A DNA stretch of 64,000 nt from Rhabditophanes sp. KR3021 (Eukaryota > Nematoda > Chromadorea > Rhabditida > Alloionematidae), in NCBI GenBank assembly GCA_963281155.1, contig CAUJLY010000001.1, positions 8,618,001-8,682,000 on the forward strand. The letters are read 5' to 3'. The notes beneath the pieces are model-generated. The model saw only the letters and a program-made list of their open reading frames with translations, made no database searches and was not told where the DNA came from. Of the stretch, positions 38,901 to 48,589 are shown one piece after another; the stretch's first letter is position 1, and each line of letters opens with the position of its first letter. Made by a program: the position numbers and the translations under genes.

Positions 38901-40102
38901 GAACTACTGTCACAAAAGCACTGGAAGTTGTTCTAAGAGGCAAAGGAAGCGAGACCGGCTTTGCAGGAGAACAAAGTGAATTTGCCATCGAATTCAACGG
39001 ACCCGTAAACCAAAAAGAACTAAACGTGATCTTAGCCGGATCCAAAGCCGACGTCCCCGTCAGACTCACCAACCTCGGTAACAACACCTTCAAAGCTGTC
39101 TACGTGCCTTCATTCTCCGGAAACTACACCCTAACAATTACTCAAAATGGAGAAGAAATCTATACAGCTTCTGAACCCATCAGAATTCGTACCAATTCTC
39201 CAGCAGACCGAGTAATCGTAGATTGGAAAAAATTAAAAATCGGCATAATCGAAGAGGAAATGACTGCTCTAATTGATACTAGAGAAACTGAGCCAGGCAA
39301 ACTTTCTGTCAAGTGTGATGGACCCACGCATAGTCGTGATATCATGCTAAGGGATAATATGGATGGGACTTATTACTTGGCTTTCTGTAAGTTTAGAAGA
39401 TACCTTGTTTTAATTTAATGCTCTTTAGTCCCTAAGGAACTTGGGAAACATGTCTTGTCAGTCAAATATGGGGATAATAATGTACATGTGCCCGGATCAC
39501 CTATGTCATTTAATGTATCATTGCCCCCAGATGCAAGTAAAGTCAAGGTTTATGGGAATGGAATTGAGCATGGAATTTTGAATGATTTTAAATCTGATTT
39601 TATTGTGGAGACAAAGGGAGCTGGAGCTGGGCAACTTACAATTCGAGGTAAGTTAAGTGAAATGCTGATGTTTTAACCAAGTATTTTAGTGAGAGGCCCA
39701 AGAGGAGCCTTCAACGTTGAAATGCAAAGAGACCAGAAAAATGATAGGATCATAAACTGCCGATATTCTCCAAAAGAAATGGGATTATACCAGGTGTTTG
39801 TGAATTGGAGTTCACAACCAGTACCGGGGTCACCCTTCGACGTTTACATTGTGGACACCCATGTCGAGCTGCACCGTCTCCTCAAAGGAAATTCGCCCTC
39901 TCCTCAACCCATGACACCATTCATCCCTCCCGGCTGGATGGGCCCTCCCCCGCCAGGAGCTTTCTACGGTCATCCCGCAATGATGCCGCCTCCCCCTCCT
40001 CACATGATAGGAGCCCACCACCATCCATTGCCAATTCCTCCACATGCCACACAATCAATTCTCTACTCACCGAATAGACAAAGACATAATATGCCACGCT
40101 AA
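20994..40102 (+). CDS. fln-2-like: FLN-2-type filamin, three CH domains and about 25 Ig-FLN repeats
   Basis: Actin-binding scaffold. Exons: 20994-21735, 23643-24301, 26195-26479, 26525-26975, 27020-27166, 27335-27417, a 1-nt exon at 27465, 29807-29995, 30042-30413, 30464-30685, 31817-31984, 32031-34183, 34224-34628, 34726-35859, 35981-36721, 36763-36909, 37012-37035, 37881-39386, 39429-39647 and 39690-40102. Phases agree throughout if one missing base in exon 32031-34183 is allowed. CH1 and CH2 lie in exon 1 (residues ~25-245), a third CH in exon 2. A third CH is, from memory, diagnostic for nematode FLN-2 rather than FLN-1. About 25 Ig-FLN repeats (VxFTPxxxGxHxIxVxFNxxxxxGSPF pattern) follow, two long hydrophilic linkers (near 32.1-32.9 and 33.5-33.8 kb), and a His/Pro/Met-rich tail. 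Large introns carry antisense relics. Confidence 0.9.
21811..23469 (-). pseudogene. Antisense intronic relic A: GIY-YIG-like gene remnant in filamin intron 1
   Basis: Filamin intron 1 (21736-23642) contains minus-strand coding-like segments in order. An exon 23469-23272 is open for 66 codons with proper AG and GT borders (contains CICWYYEITELRNVW and KKPPIIDERLLL). It is followed by a frame-shifted continuation, a segment ending GEWKDVAYF at about 22620, further broken frames, then KKGFIYFL and, after a +1 shift, NEASERICFMA and SNFNRVLEDGD, with the stop at 21811. An AATAAA lies just past the stop (21802-21807 on the minus strand). The last 150 residues align by eye with the relic at 49801-50241 (shared SKFNRVL/SNFNRVL, RMDQ, VYLLN). 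FIYFL...FM..G..R resembles a GIY-YIG nuclease core. Several frameshifts and stops indicate a dead copy. Confidence 0.5.
24302..26194. other. Long filamin intron 2, no relic recognised
   Basis: This 1.9-kb AT-rich intron has a strong donor (GTAAGT) and the acceptor TTTAG. Unlike introns 1, 27466-29806 and 37036-37880, I could not find antisense coding-like segments. It may hold an enhancer or internal promoter, but nothing specific is visible. Confidence 0.4.
27465..27465 (+). other. fln-2-like: Candidate 1-nt microexon in filamin
   Basis: Exon 27335-27417 ends in phase 0 (GCG, Ala). The next recognisable exon begins at 29807 with GC GAA CAT, which needs one extra nucleotide to keep the Ig-FLN frame (PIEAGEHTIDV). 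A good acceptor (TATTTTTATTTCAG) ends at 27464, followed by a single G and a donor GTAAAT. Splicing both introns inserts exactly the missing G and restores GGC (Gly), the conserved glycine of the repeat. Skipping it shifts the frame and hits stops. Inference from frame and splice signals only. Confidence 0.45.
27545..29700 (-). pseudogene. Antisense intronic relic B: longest GIY-YIG-like remnant
   Basis: Intron 27466-29806 of filamin is filled with minus-strand coding-like DNA with several frameshifts and stops. In transcription order: a segment with PNLDVIPIIRQNNK (about 29580), LEGYELAVKECITILEDEI (29440), FGDYKLPFKRARWREVKSRM (29260), DQEFQRMVSDNLLESLGL, SNKTELTSKLLNEFSGNED (28870), then a canonical intron (about 28590-28620) and a 157-codon open frame to 28082 (NLPKCPLANKYARHMSLKED). 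After that, HSVYFVLDVP (27895-27912), FYVGVSGAIKRRLQMHD (about 27820), INQALRFGIRYYVRLA, and finally EVMFLKDPDFV before a stop at 27545. VYF..D...FYVGVSG..KRRL..H fits a GIY-YIG nuclease core of the LEM-3/ANKLE1 style. The upstream parts match nothing I recognise. Confidence 0.5.
30686..31816. other. Filamin intron containing candidate internal promoter
   Basis: 1.1-kb AT-rich intron. Its last 85 bp (31732-31816) are open in the frame of the following exon and begin with ATG, described separately. No antisense relic was found here. Confidence 0.45.
31600..31816 (+). promoter_or_regulatory. fln-2-like: Candidate internal promoter and alternative first exon for a short filamin isoform
   Basis: An ATG at 31732 in A-rich context (ATTAAAAACATG) opens a frame that runs without stop through the normal splice acceptor at 31815-31816 into the Ig-FLN repeat VVDASNCGKG. 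The added N-terminus is about 28 residues and contains no repeat fold. It would make a filamin lacking all CH domains. Nematode filamin genes are known to produce short isoforms from internal starts; that this one does is inference. Confidence 0.4.
32948..32962 (+). other. fln-2-like: One-base frameshift inside filamin exon 32031-34183
   Basis: The repeat reads VVEFSVRKE in one frame and resumes as AGKGNVTVDITSP in another, with no splice signals between them. The related repeat at about 38.06 kb reads FSVQKKDAGQGEVKVEISDP, so exactly one codon position is missing one base near GAGAAGCAGG. Without correction translation ends at 33070 (about residue 1,450). The remaining 7 kb of exons keep perfect frame, so a sequence error or very recent mutation is more likely than an old pseudogene. 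Confidence 0.75.
37030..37880. repeat. Intron bounded by 6-bp direct repeat and 8-bp inverted termini (possible insertion)
   Basis: The exon side before the donor ends TACCAG (37030-37035) and the intron ends TACCAG (37875-37880). Immediately inside, the left end reads GTAATTAA (37036-37043) and the right end TTAATTAC (37866-37873), exact reverse complements. This is what an insertion with target-site duplication would leave, with one copy of TACCAG supplying the 3' splice site. The intron splits a filamin strand (NNGPVP/VKCF), unlike the recurrent intron positions elsewhere in the gene. Confidence 0.45.
37092..37660 (-). pseudogene. Antisense intronic relic C: short GIY-YIG-like remnant
   Basis: Inside intron 37036-37880 the minus strand reads LNKLPNIFVKSFNQ, then EKGKLAIDCYNHFKDMVKLY, HPSNLSHFPRKVLW, a shifted frame CGGYRTYVCVDFNKHVEY, another shift AAIVLDDLTTNEALGYELY, and finally YLKDPAIVERIS before stops (last at 37092). 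NEAL...RIY and LKDPxxV match relic B (NQAL...RYY and LKDPDFV), so B and C look like one subfamily. Multiple frameshifts mark it as dead. Function unknown. Confidence 0.45.
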
Positions 40103-41045
40103 AAACTTACATTTGTTAATTATTTAATCAAAAAAGTCTTCCAGATAATTGTCGATTAGTTTATTTGATGAAATTGTTCAACCAAATATTATCATTATTG
40201 TTTTTTAAATTAACCTTATTCTTTAGAAACGAAATGCATAATTTTAAATTTTTATTACCATACAAACTTCTATTATATTTAACTTAATGTCATAAATTTT
40301 GTCAAAATGATAAATGTTTTTTTATTTTAAAAGATAAACTTTATTTGTATTGTGTCGAACAAGCTTCATTCTAATTTTTGAAATGACTGTGGATGATTAA
40401 AATGAGTTAAACTTCGTGAGCATGGACAAAAATATAACCTAAATAGTGTAAGCATCAATTCTTTAAATCAAATTCAATTTAATTAGAAGTGACAATGAAT
40501 GTGTCCCAAGAATAGTTATGCTAACCTGAAATTTGGTATTTTATTATGATGTCAAAACTTTCAAATGATGTGCTCATCATCGACAACAACCTTTCGTAAG
40601 CCATCAATTTGTTGGAAAAGAAATTTAAAAAAGAAACTTCTGTTTGTAATAATCGAAATTTCAATAAGTACTTTATTAAGATGCAATACAATTTAATATA
40701 ACAAGTCGCATCTTGAGATTTAGTACTTCAAATTTCAGCATGAGTACAAATATGAGCAACTGTTCAAAATTCATAGACAACATCCTTTTAAAGTAAAGCA
40801 ACTAAAATGGTAATTAATTTGCCAAAACGATATGCTGAACTTTGGTTAGTTAAAATGACAATTGCATTTTAAAGTTGAGAAGTAATAATTTTATGAATAC
40901 AAATGGTTGATATTTTATTCTTCAATAATGTTTGTATTATATAAAGGAAAATGATCACCGTATTAATGTTGATATTAAAAGAAGGATGTAAGTTGAGATT
41001 AATTAATAATGCAGCCACAACACCATTTGTCTAATTTGTTAGATA
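40103..41045. other. Convergent intergenic region between filamin and coiled-coil gene
   Basis: Holds the 3' ends of filamin (+) and the coiled-coil gene (-). AT-rich, no ORF of note and no repeat recognised. Confidence 0.5.
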
Positions 41046-41992
41046 TCATTCATACATAAGTTCGGGGTCTGTTGGCAAAATTGCAAAATTTGATCCCTTG
41101 CGTGGACGATTGTGAAGACAAAAGTCTTCTAAAGCCTTCTTGTCACTTAAAAAATCGAACATCTTCTTGTAATTCTCTCTATCTTTGACTGATGCCTTTG
41201 CATAAGATTGTGGTGGATGCAAGGTGAAGTCACTTGTGCGTGGGCCACACAGTTTTAAAATTATTAAACCCACTTTACATTGTGAAATACCATATTCACG
41301 AACCTTTTTCTTAAATTCCGCGGCAATCTTTTTAGGCGAAATTTTCCTTGTATTGCCCATTGTCTTTTTTCCCTTTGTCGCTACTTCAGTATCTATTTCC
41401 ATTAATTCGCCACTATGCTCATCTGATTCCACTTCCTCTTCGTCATCTAGAACAATTAATGGAGGAATGTGAGTGTGAGTAGTAGCAACAGGCGGTAAAG
41501 GAACAGAGACCATATCTACTTCTACTGGCTCTCCATCCTCTGACAAACCACTCGATAAAATACTACCACCAGAACTTTGGGATTCAGAACGACCATCATG
41601 TCTTTTACGTTTATGCTTTGACGAATATAGTTTACTGACATTCGTAATGCAAATATTGAGCCGTTGAATTTCATCAAGTAGTTCATTTTTGTCAAGCTTG
41701 TACTCATGCTCAACTTGAACTAAAATGGCTGCATTCTTCATAGCTTCAACTTCGGCTTTCTTAAGATTTTCTTTGCAGATTAAAAGGTCATACTTGGTTT
41801 CTTCATATAAACGCTTGTAATGCTCGGCTTCATCACGATACTTCACTTGACTAGGGCTGATGCTTCTTTCTTCATCCAGTTTCATTTCCGTTGGACCTTC
41901 AATAAATCGTCATTAAAGTGGATGTGTATTTAAATAAACTTACTTTTTGTTATTCCTCTGTTTATTAGACTATCACCAATAGTACCAGTCAT
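41046..41992 (-). CDS. Coiled-coil acidic protein of unknown family (2 exons, 299 aa)
   Basis: I do not recognise the family. Exon 1 41992-41944 and exon 2 41896-41046 join in frame (47-bp intron, exactly 300 codons). Residues ~25-105 are Lys/Glu-rich and heptad-like (YKRLYEETKYDL...KLDKNELLDEIQRL), suggesting a coiled coil. A basic patch KHKRKRHDGR follows, resembling a nuclear localisation signal. Then a Ser/acid segment, a hydrophobic-acidic motif PLIVLDDEEEVESDE that looks like a SUMO-interacting motif, and a conserved-looking C-terminal block (SPKKIAAEFKKKVREYGISQ, DFLSDKKALEDFCLHNRPRK). The mix suggests a nuclear or chromatin-associated protein; this is inference. No signal peptide or transmembrane segment. 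Confidence 0.7.
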
Positions 41993-42283
41993 GATTAATA
42001 AATATTTGTATGTCTTGGAAGATGCCAAATATAAAAAAGCTCCCAATTGAAGATATCTGCAGTCCAATACGGATCAGTTGTTTACTTATTGGTATACACT
42101 GTACACTATGGACCATCAAATACCAACGATTGAAGATATCCTTTGCCTTCGTTGAAAATATAATTATTGGGACATAAACGGAGAAATATTTATACAAATC
42201 ACTTTTATTTAAGTCAGTTTAAATTTACAAATATCAAACCATTTCTAGAATATACAACACTTTTAAATTTTTGAATTTGTTTT

Positions 42284-43693
42284 TTATTTTCTGCAGCATT
42301 GAGAGTTGTTGGAGCAGGGAGTGTATGCGGCTGGGCATGAGCATTGTTGTGGAGCTGCTTGTTGTGGTTGGCATGAGATGGTGATAGGTTGTTGTTGTTG
42401 GGGTGGGGCTGAGTTACAGTTGCAGTTTGGTTGGGGTGTTTGTTGTTGGCAACAGGCTTGTTGTTGGATTGGAGCGGGTGTTGGGGCAGCACAGTTGCAG
42501 TTGCTTGATGGTTGTTGGCAACATGGGTCTTGTTGTTGGATGGGGGCTGGGGCCATTTGTGGTTGCTGACATTGGGGTTGGCATTGTTCAACGCATTGGG
42601 ATTGCTGGGGAGGTGCTTGTTGGGCGCAGTTGTCTTGGCAAGTTTGGCATTGTTGTTGGGCTGGTTGGACTTGCATTGGTTGGGGTTGTGGTTGGCATTG
42701 GGGTTGGCATTGTTCAACGCATTGGGATTGTTGGGGAGCTGGGTTTTGTTGAGCACAGCTGTCTTGGCAGGTTTGGCATTGTTGTTGGGCTGGTTGAACT
42801 TGCATTGGTTGGCATTGGGGCTGGCATTGTTGGGCACATTGGGATTGTTGTGGGGCTGGGTTTTGTTGAGCACAGCTATCTTGGCAGGTCTGGCATTGCT
42901 GTTGAACAGGTTGAGCTTGCATTGGTTGGCATTGGGGCTGGCATTGTTGAGCACATTGGGATTGTTGTGGGGCTGGGTTTTGTTGAGCACAGCTATCTTG
43001 GCAGGTCTGGCATTGCTGTTGAACAGGTTGAGCTTGCATTGGTTGAGGTTGTGGTTGGCATTGTTGAACACATTGTTGCTGTTGGGGTTGAGGTTGTTGT
43101 TGGCAGTTAGACTCGCAGCTACATCTCTGGGCACATTGACTTTGTTGAGGGGTTGAGGCAACAGAATTACAAGCTGACTCACAGGCGACTCTTTGGATAG
43201 AAATTTGGTAAACTACAGGAGCTGGGGTAGGAGCGGCTTGGGGAGCTGAGTATTGCCCGCAGTTTTGGCTGCAAGTACTTTGGCATGATTGGGCGCAGCT
43301 ATTTCCTTGGTTTGAGAGAGGTCCATTTTGGCGAGGTTGGTTTGTAAGAGGACCATTGTTGCATGCGTTAGTGCAAGTAGATTGGCAATTACTCATGCAA
43401 CTTGATTGACTAACTGGGGCAGCAGCCTGACATCCGCACGATGGTGGAGTAGTTGTAGCAATTGGTTGTTGACAGGAGCAGGACATTTGAGGGGCTGGAG
43501 CTTGTTGAGTTTGTTGGCAAGAACAGGAAGGTTGTTGTTGTTGCTGGCAGTTGCAGTTCTGACGTTTGTCACGAATTGAGGCCATCTACCAAATAACTAA
43601 TTAACAATTCATATGGATTATGTAACTTACATCAACGAATGCTCCAAAGATAAGGCAAATGAGTACCAAGGTTGAGAAAACTCCTTTAACCAT
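42284..43693 (-). CDS. Secreted Cys/Gln-rich repeat protein, ABU/PQN-like (2 exons, 454 aa)
   Basis: Exon 1 43693-43631 encodes a 21-residue signal peptide (VFSTLVLICLIFGAF). Exon 2 43585-42284 starts MASIRDKRQNC, with a dibasic DKR that could be a processing site. The rest is almost entirely Gln, Cys, Pro, Ala, Ser and Asn, with cysteines in CxxxC and CxxC spacing and four near-identical 39-residue units (CQTCQDSCAQQNPAPQQSQC). This composition and architecture match nematode ABU/PQN (prion-like Q/N-rich) proteins, which in C. elegans contribute to the pharyngeal cuticle; the assignment to that family is by resemblance. The absence of stops in the repeats creates long artificial ORFs on the opposite strand. 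Confidence 0.75.
42600..43070. repeat. Coding tandem repeats, 117-bp unit, 4 copies
   Basis: The phrase TTGGCA(A/G)GT recurs at 42635, 42764, 42881 and 42998. Spacings are 129, 117 and 117 bp, so the first copy has a 12-bp (four-residue) length difference. The last two units are almost identical at the DNA level, indicating recent duplication or gene conversion. Confidence 0.85.
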
Positions 43694-44494
43694 TGTTGCT
43701 AAATGTATGATAGAAATGAAAGTATATTTTGTTGGCCACCACCTTTCCCTTAAATACCTTTATTAAAGCAAATAAAAACGGCATATTCTAGTGTCTTCGA
43801 AAGTCAGCCTTCTCAATATCCGCTTTTTTGATGTAATATTTACTCTCTTCAAACAATATTAATATAAAAATACACACATCAAAAATGCATACAGACCAAT
43901 GGACTGTCGGAAAAGTACCTGCGATCAAAAGCTTATGTCAACAAATAAAGAACATTAATGGAACGGGTTGCAATTACGAGGATAGTTTAAATTGTTTTAA
44001 ATTGTATATGTTACTTCTAAACTTGTTTCTGGAGTTAATTTTTTATATTAATTTTAAAGTGATATACTCGATGGTGGTAGATAAAAAAGAAGATTACGGC
44101 GTTTGAGAGTTTATTTGTTTTTTGGTGTTTGTTCCTCCACAAAATTAAGTAAAGTGTTAAAAACTAACTATTTTACGATACAAAGGTGTGTGTATGCATA
44201 AGATAACTGGAAATTTAATAAGGTGATATTTGTCAAATAAATATAAAATATTCAAATACGATTTTTGATGATTAATCCCTATTCATTATTATGCATAGTA
44301 GCAATGTAAATATTGTTATTAACTTAACTTAACTTTTCCCAACAAAAGAAACAATTGGTTTGTTTATTACAACAAACACTTCGGTGATATTACTTAGATA
44401 TTTATTGTTATTGCGGTGTCAAACAAGTTCCATAAATTAGAAAGATTTAATAATTTATTTTTATACGAAATGAGGCAGTAAATCGGCAATTAAT
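43694..44494. other. Intergenic region; weak ORF only
   Basis: Contains the promoter of the Cys/Gln-rich gene near 43,700-43,860 and the 3' flank of the chemoreceptor gene. A 73-codon ORF at 43885-44106 (+) with one hydrophobic stretch has no homology that I recognise and is not called. Confidence 0.45.
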
Positions 44495-45445
44495 TTACCA
44501 ATTCGCAATTAGTTCTTTGAAATAGACGTCAGACTGTTTCTGCCTGAGTTCTTTCAAGTCAGGTAGATTTGGCAAAGCAATACTTTGGATGTCATTGTTC
44601 CGTCTATTAGTTCCCATGTTTTCACATACTTTTTGTCGATATAAAAAGTCTAATAATGACAAAAATCCACACAAGTCTCGCACTCCACAGACCAATGTTG
44701 TAATAATTCCTTCCGCCTCATCATAGTTCATGTTTCGGGCAACTAAAAGTCCAACATTTGAGATTGGCTGTATTATTAATGTTATAATCATTAAGCCAGC
44801 AATAGATTTCAAAAGTTCAATATTTTGAGTTACCAAATACTTTTCAGATAAAGCTCTTCTGTTAATTAGCAAGAGTTTTTTGACTTTGGTATTTGCTTTT
44901 AGCAAGAAGTAATACATGAATGGATTAGGAATGTCTGTTATTATAATGATGACCGAATAAAGGACGGGATTAATAACTTTTTGTTCCATTAAATATCTCA
45001 CAAAAAAAGAAAGGAAGCTGGCAATGACGGTCATGAACAATAATAAGCATAGATGGCTTTTGTTTTCATAGTTAGTTCTAGCCTTAAAGGCCGCAAATCG
45101 TTCCATAATAATACCAAAAACAGCTATTCTTATAAGATTATTATTACCCCCGCGAATCGTTTCAAACACATCATTTATACCTTCATTAACCACTTCCTTC
45201 TTTAAAGATATGAGTGCAATATTGATAGACAAACATAAATTAGCTACAGCTCTAATTAGCATCGAAGTAATACAAACAATCAAACAGTACTTAAAATTAA
45301 TATGCCATGGCTTCCTATACCTGACAACTACTATAATTGTAATAATATAGACTGGCACATACAGCAAACTTGATATGATAGCAAAAATTGGAATAAAAAC
45401 ATTCATGAAAGAATCGGAATCTGCAATTTTTGTTAAATCAGTCAT
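44495..45445 (-). CDS. 7TM chemoreceptor-type GPCR, Sra/Sre-superfamily-like (single exon, 316 aa)
   Basis: Single uninterrupted reading frame with ATG at 45445. Seven hydrophobic segments are visible, starting at residues ~15-40. The motif MERFAAFKARTNYE after TM3 resembles the MERxxAT...YE signature of Sra-superfamily (Sre/Srab) nematode chemoreceptors, and LLKSIAGLMIITLI fits TM6. The C-terminal tail is hydrophilic (LPDLKELRQKQSDVYFKEL). No close paralogue is adjacent, and the gene is not similar to the receptor at 9.2 kb. Lack of introns is unusual for this family and could reflect retroposition, but the frame is intact. Confidence 0.75.
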   Translation of the reverse strand: MTDLTKIADSDSFMNVFIPIFAIISSLLYVPVYIITIIVVVRYRKPWHINFKYCLIVCITSMLIRAVANLCLSINIALISLKKEVVNEGINDVFETIRGGNNNLIRIAVFGIIMERFAAFKARTNYENKSHLCLLLFMTVIASFLSFFVRYLMEQKVINPVLYSVIIIITDIPNPFMYYFLLKANTKVKKLLLINRRALSEKYLVTQNIELLKSIAGLMIITLIIQPISNVGLLVARNMNYDEAEGIITTLVCGVRDLCGFLSLLDFLYRQKVCENMGTNRRNNDIQSIALPNLPDLKELRQKQSDVYFKELIANW

Positions 45446-46567
45446 AGAAAATGAAGTTATACTGGGACCAAAATAAATATTAAGGCTGAGTAAGTTAATT
45501 TATGGAAATTAGTACAAATATAATTAACTAATATTGAAAAGGTGATAAATTTAAGTTTGCGTCTAAAAATTATGGCAAGTAACTTTTGCCCGAAACATGT
45601 ATTATCAATTATAAATAATAGTCATAATAAATCAAAAGTAAATGCTATTAAATATTATTACAATAATATTGGAGCCTTCGACAGCTGAGGGAAATAATTC
45701 TATTGATACTTATAATGTAGTTTAAAACAAACATGCCATTCGTACTGCCTTTATAATAATTGGATCTGAAGATTTAATATATTCATTCGTGGTTGACTGG
45801 GGTATAATTTCTGGAAATGATAAATAACAATTCTTATAAAGATGACATTTGCAATTTTGAAGTAAATAAGAAATAAATACTATTTACTTTTTTAATCAAA
45901 AAATGATAAGATGAGAGGTTGATAAAGAATTTAATTAAATGGAAAAAATTGCCTTTGTATCATACTTTATGCTTTTGATGAAAAACGATAAATTATTTAT
46001 AGATATATGATTAAAAGTCATAATAGGCCTTATTTGCTTCATTTATTATTCAAATAATACCAACGCAGACAAACAGGTATCATAAACATCAATTTACTTT
46101 AAATGAAGTATCCAAATTTGGAGTCTATTATTTTTAAATTATCCCCATAAATTATACAGACTAACATTCCTATTTCATAATTATTCATTATTGTTTAAAG
46201 CAATATAAAAAGGCACATGATACCACTTAGTCTTTTTGAATGATTAGTAATTTGTTAAATTAATTCTGAACTTTATTTAAAAAGAACTTTTAATGTCATT
46301 TGTTGTGATTGAATATAGATGAATCATTTTTTGAAGAAAGAATTACTTGATTTGAGGAAATTATATGTTAGGTTTGGGCGAAGTAATCAGTTGGTCTCGA
46401 CTAAAATTTGATTATCGAGATTAAAGCGGTGAACAAAATCAACTCCAACCTCTCTTTTAAAGGCGTAAAATTAAGATTATACAAAATTAAACGCATAAAA
46501 ACATGTCATGGGTTTATTAATCTTCATCTGACCATTATATAAGTCCTCGATATTTCCGATTTTCAAA
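45446..46567. other. AT-rich intergenic region
   Basis: About 1.1 kb upstream of the chemoreceptor; no exon, RNA gene or repeat recognised. Confidence 0.5.
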
Positions 46568-46821
46568 TCATTTCGTCTCTGCCCTCAAAATTAACATCTC
46601 TCAAATCACTACCTACCTTATTGAGGTACTCCTCTACATTACCCGTCCAACACATTTCAGTCCGCTTGTCAAAAAATAAAGACACCAAACGAATCCACCA
46701 TTTAATCAAGAATAAACCCCTCTTTAATGCCCTTCAAATGAAATTGTCCTAATTCAAAGCCTCCTTCAACACTCTCCTTGATTCCAAATTTCCAAAAGAT
46801 CACATATTCATTTGTTGTCAT
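46568..46821 (-). pseudogene. Coding-like relic of unknown family
   Basis: Minus-strand ATG at 46821 opens about 39 codons (KFGIKESVEGGFELGQF). After a frameshift another protein-like run follows (SLFFDKRTEMCWTGNVEEYL) and ends at a stop at 46568. Codon-like composition contrasts with the surrounding DNA. It has no recognisable domain; a gene or transposon fragment is possible. Confidence 0.3.
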
Positions 46822-47106
46822 TGTTTGTATGTTGGTATCGCTGTATTTGGCTTAGGTGAGCATAAACATTTTAATAATATGAAGGAGATGTAGCAATTAG
46901 GGAAAGGAATGGTTGCAGGTCACAAATCGGGCCACAACTTTGTTTCAATTGTTGAACAGTCGAAGGAAAGGAGTTGAGAGAGTTGGTGATTTTCATACTT
47001 ATCTAAGGTGTGAAATGACTACTGCAGGTGTTGACTTAATTGTCAGAAGATAAAGTTTATTTTTTTATTTATACTGTTTTACATTTAAATTTTTAATATT
47101 TTACAG

Positions 47107-47276
47107 ATTCCAAAGCTTCAATTTGCTTTTGGAGACACAACCAACCGATATACTGTAAGTGCTTTCAAAAAGCCGGCTTTAAAGTAGGATCCAAAACTTG
47201 GATATCGTCACTGGACACAACGGCACTCAAGAAGTATGTGGAATATATAAAAAATTACAAACCATTTTTCAACTAA
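47107..47276 (+). pseudogene. Exon-like relic, possibly pogo/Tigger-type transposase C-terminus
   Basis: After a good acceptor (TTTTACAG ending at 47106) the plus strand is open for about 55 codons to a stop at 47276. The string CFWRHNQPIYCKCFQKAGF resembles the 'W..V....I.NCF.KAGF' region of pogo/Tigger DDE transposases. No upstream catalytic domain is visible, so this is at best a fragment. Confidence 0.3.
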
Positions 47277-47694
47277 CTATACACACACACAAAATATCCT
47301 TTGCTTTTAGAATATTTAAAAAAATACATGCTATTTTTGTAGATTTTGCACTTACACCCGACAAATGAATATGAATACCAAAATGTTTAAAAATGTATTC
47401 AAGTATTCGTTTGACAAAATGTCTGTGTATTTGCTACATACATTTATTTAAAAGCAGGACCGTCGAAAGGATAATTATTACTGTTGTGTAATATAATAAG
47501 ATGGTGGATACTAATAAATAATTTAATTCTTCACACGTAAATTTAATCTTACTTAATACTTTTGGCTATGTACATATCTGTGGCAAAAAGTGGTATGTCC
47601 TAAGTTATGCATCTTTGGGGAAGGGATTATAAAAGGAAAGCTGAGATAGTGTATTAAGTCAAATATACTTTTCATTATTTTGTTTAAAGTAGAT

Positions 47695-48445
47695 ATGTTT
47701 GTCTCGAGATTTTTCAATTTGACTCGCTCTTATTCTTCTATAAAGCTTAATCAAAAGGACCTCAAGATTCGTCTGTCCACATACAAGGACTCTGAGTCTA
47801 TAAACACTTTGATTTACAAAGATTTCCTCCAGAATGAACCCATTGTCAACACATTGCACATGGATTCCACCTCTGTTGTTCCACTCTTTAAGGACCTCCT
47901 GACATCACCCTTCGCCAAAGACTACTCAGTGGTTTGTGTCAATGAAAAGGAAAAAGTAATAGGTTGCATCATTACTAGTCTGGTAACAGAATTGCCACAA
48001 TATGCACACTTAGTTAACATCCACAAGCCAGATGATTGTAATAGTATCGTTGATAAAAACAGGCAAACTTTGCTTGATATGTTGCTTTTGGCTAAACAAG
48101 GACTGGATAAGTTTAAACCAAAGGGGACGAAAGCTGTTTTGCGCTTTGAATTAGCAGCTGTTCCTCCACGTTATGGAGGAAATGGAATTTGTAAGAGAAT
48201 GATTTGCGAGGGGTTGCCGTTAATTATTGAAAAGGTATCATTAAGTGTCTTTTACTTTTTTATTAGCTTCTTAGATCCCTGAAATCAAATTTTCAATCGC
48301 TGAGGCCACAAACACATACTCTTTGCATGCACTAACAAGTTCCGGTTATTGTTTAGGACCCAAAATCCTCTTCTCCGATCATGGAGTTGAAAAAAGTGAA
48401 AATGGAACGGACTTTATTGGTGGTTGTTACAAGATATTCAACTAA
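47695..48445 (+). CDS. GNAT-family N-acetyltransferase, arylalkylamine NAT-like (2 exons, 236 aa)
   Basis: Exons 47695-48234 and 48275-48445 join in frame (237 codons). The acetyl-CoA binding motif is visible as VPPRYGGNGICKRM near residue 160, preceded by the beta-strand LRFELAAV. An N-terminal block (LKIRLSTYKDSESINTLIYKDFLQNEPI) resembles insect/nematode arylalkylamine (dopamine) N-acetyltransferases. The likely substrate is an amine such as dopamine or octopamine; this is inference. The N-terminus MFVSRFFNLTRSYSS could be a mitochondrial presequence. The acceptor used is the second AG (48274), because the first one shifts the frame. An AATAAA overlaps the stop codon (48444-48449), with another at about 48559. 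Confidence 0.8.
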
Positions 48446-48589
48446 TAAAATGAATCACCAATCGTGACCAAAAATTGTTAAACAAACAAACTATACCTAA
48501 TGAAGGTTATTGTAACGTCATCTCGCCGACACTTTTTAAACCTAAGATCTTTACTAAAATAAATATAATTGGTTATTATTGGGACGTCA

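Noticed and set aside
42403..43156. Long plus-strand ORFs (235 and 214 codons, Gly/Leu/Val-rich)
   Set aside because: They are the antisense of the Cys/Gln-rich repeat gene; the repeated CAG/CAA/TGC codons leave the opposite strand without stops. No signal, splice or homology support.
43885..44106. 73-codon plus-strand ORF with a hydrophobic stretch
   Set aside because: No homology recognised and no supporting signals; could be a real micropeptide but not supportable.
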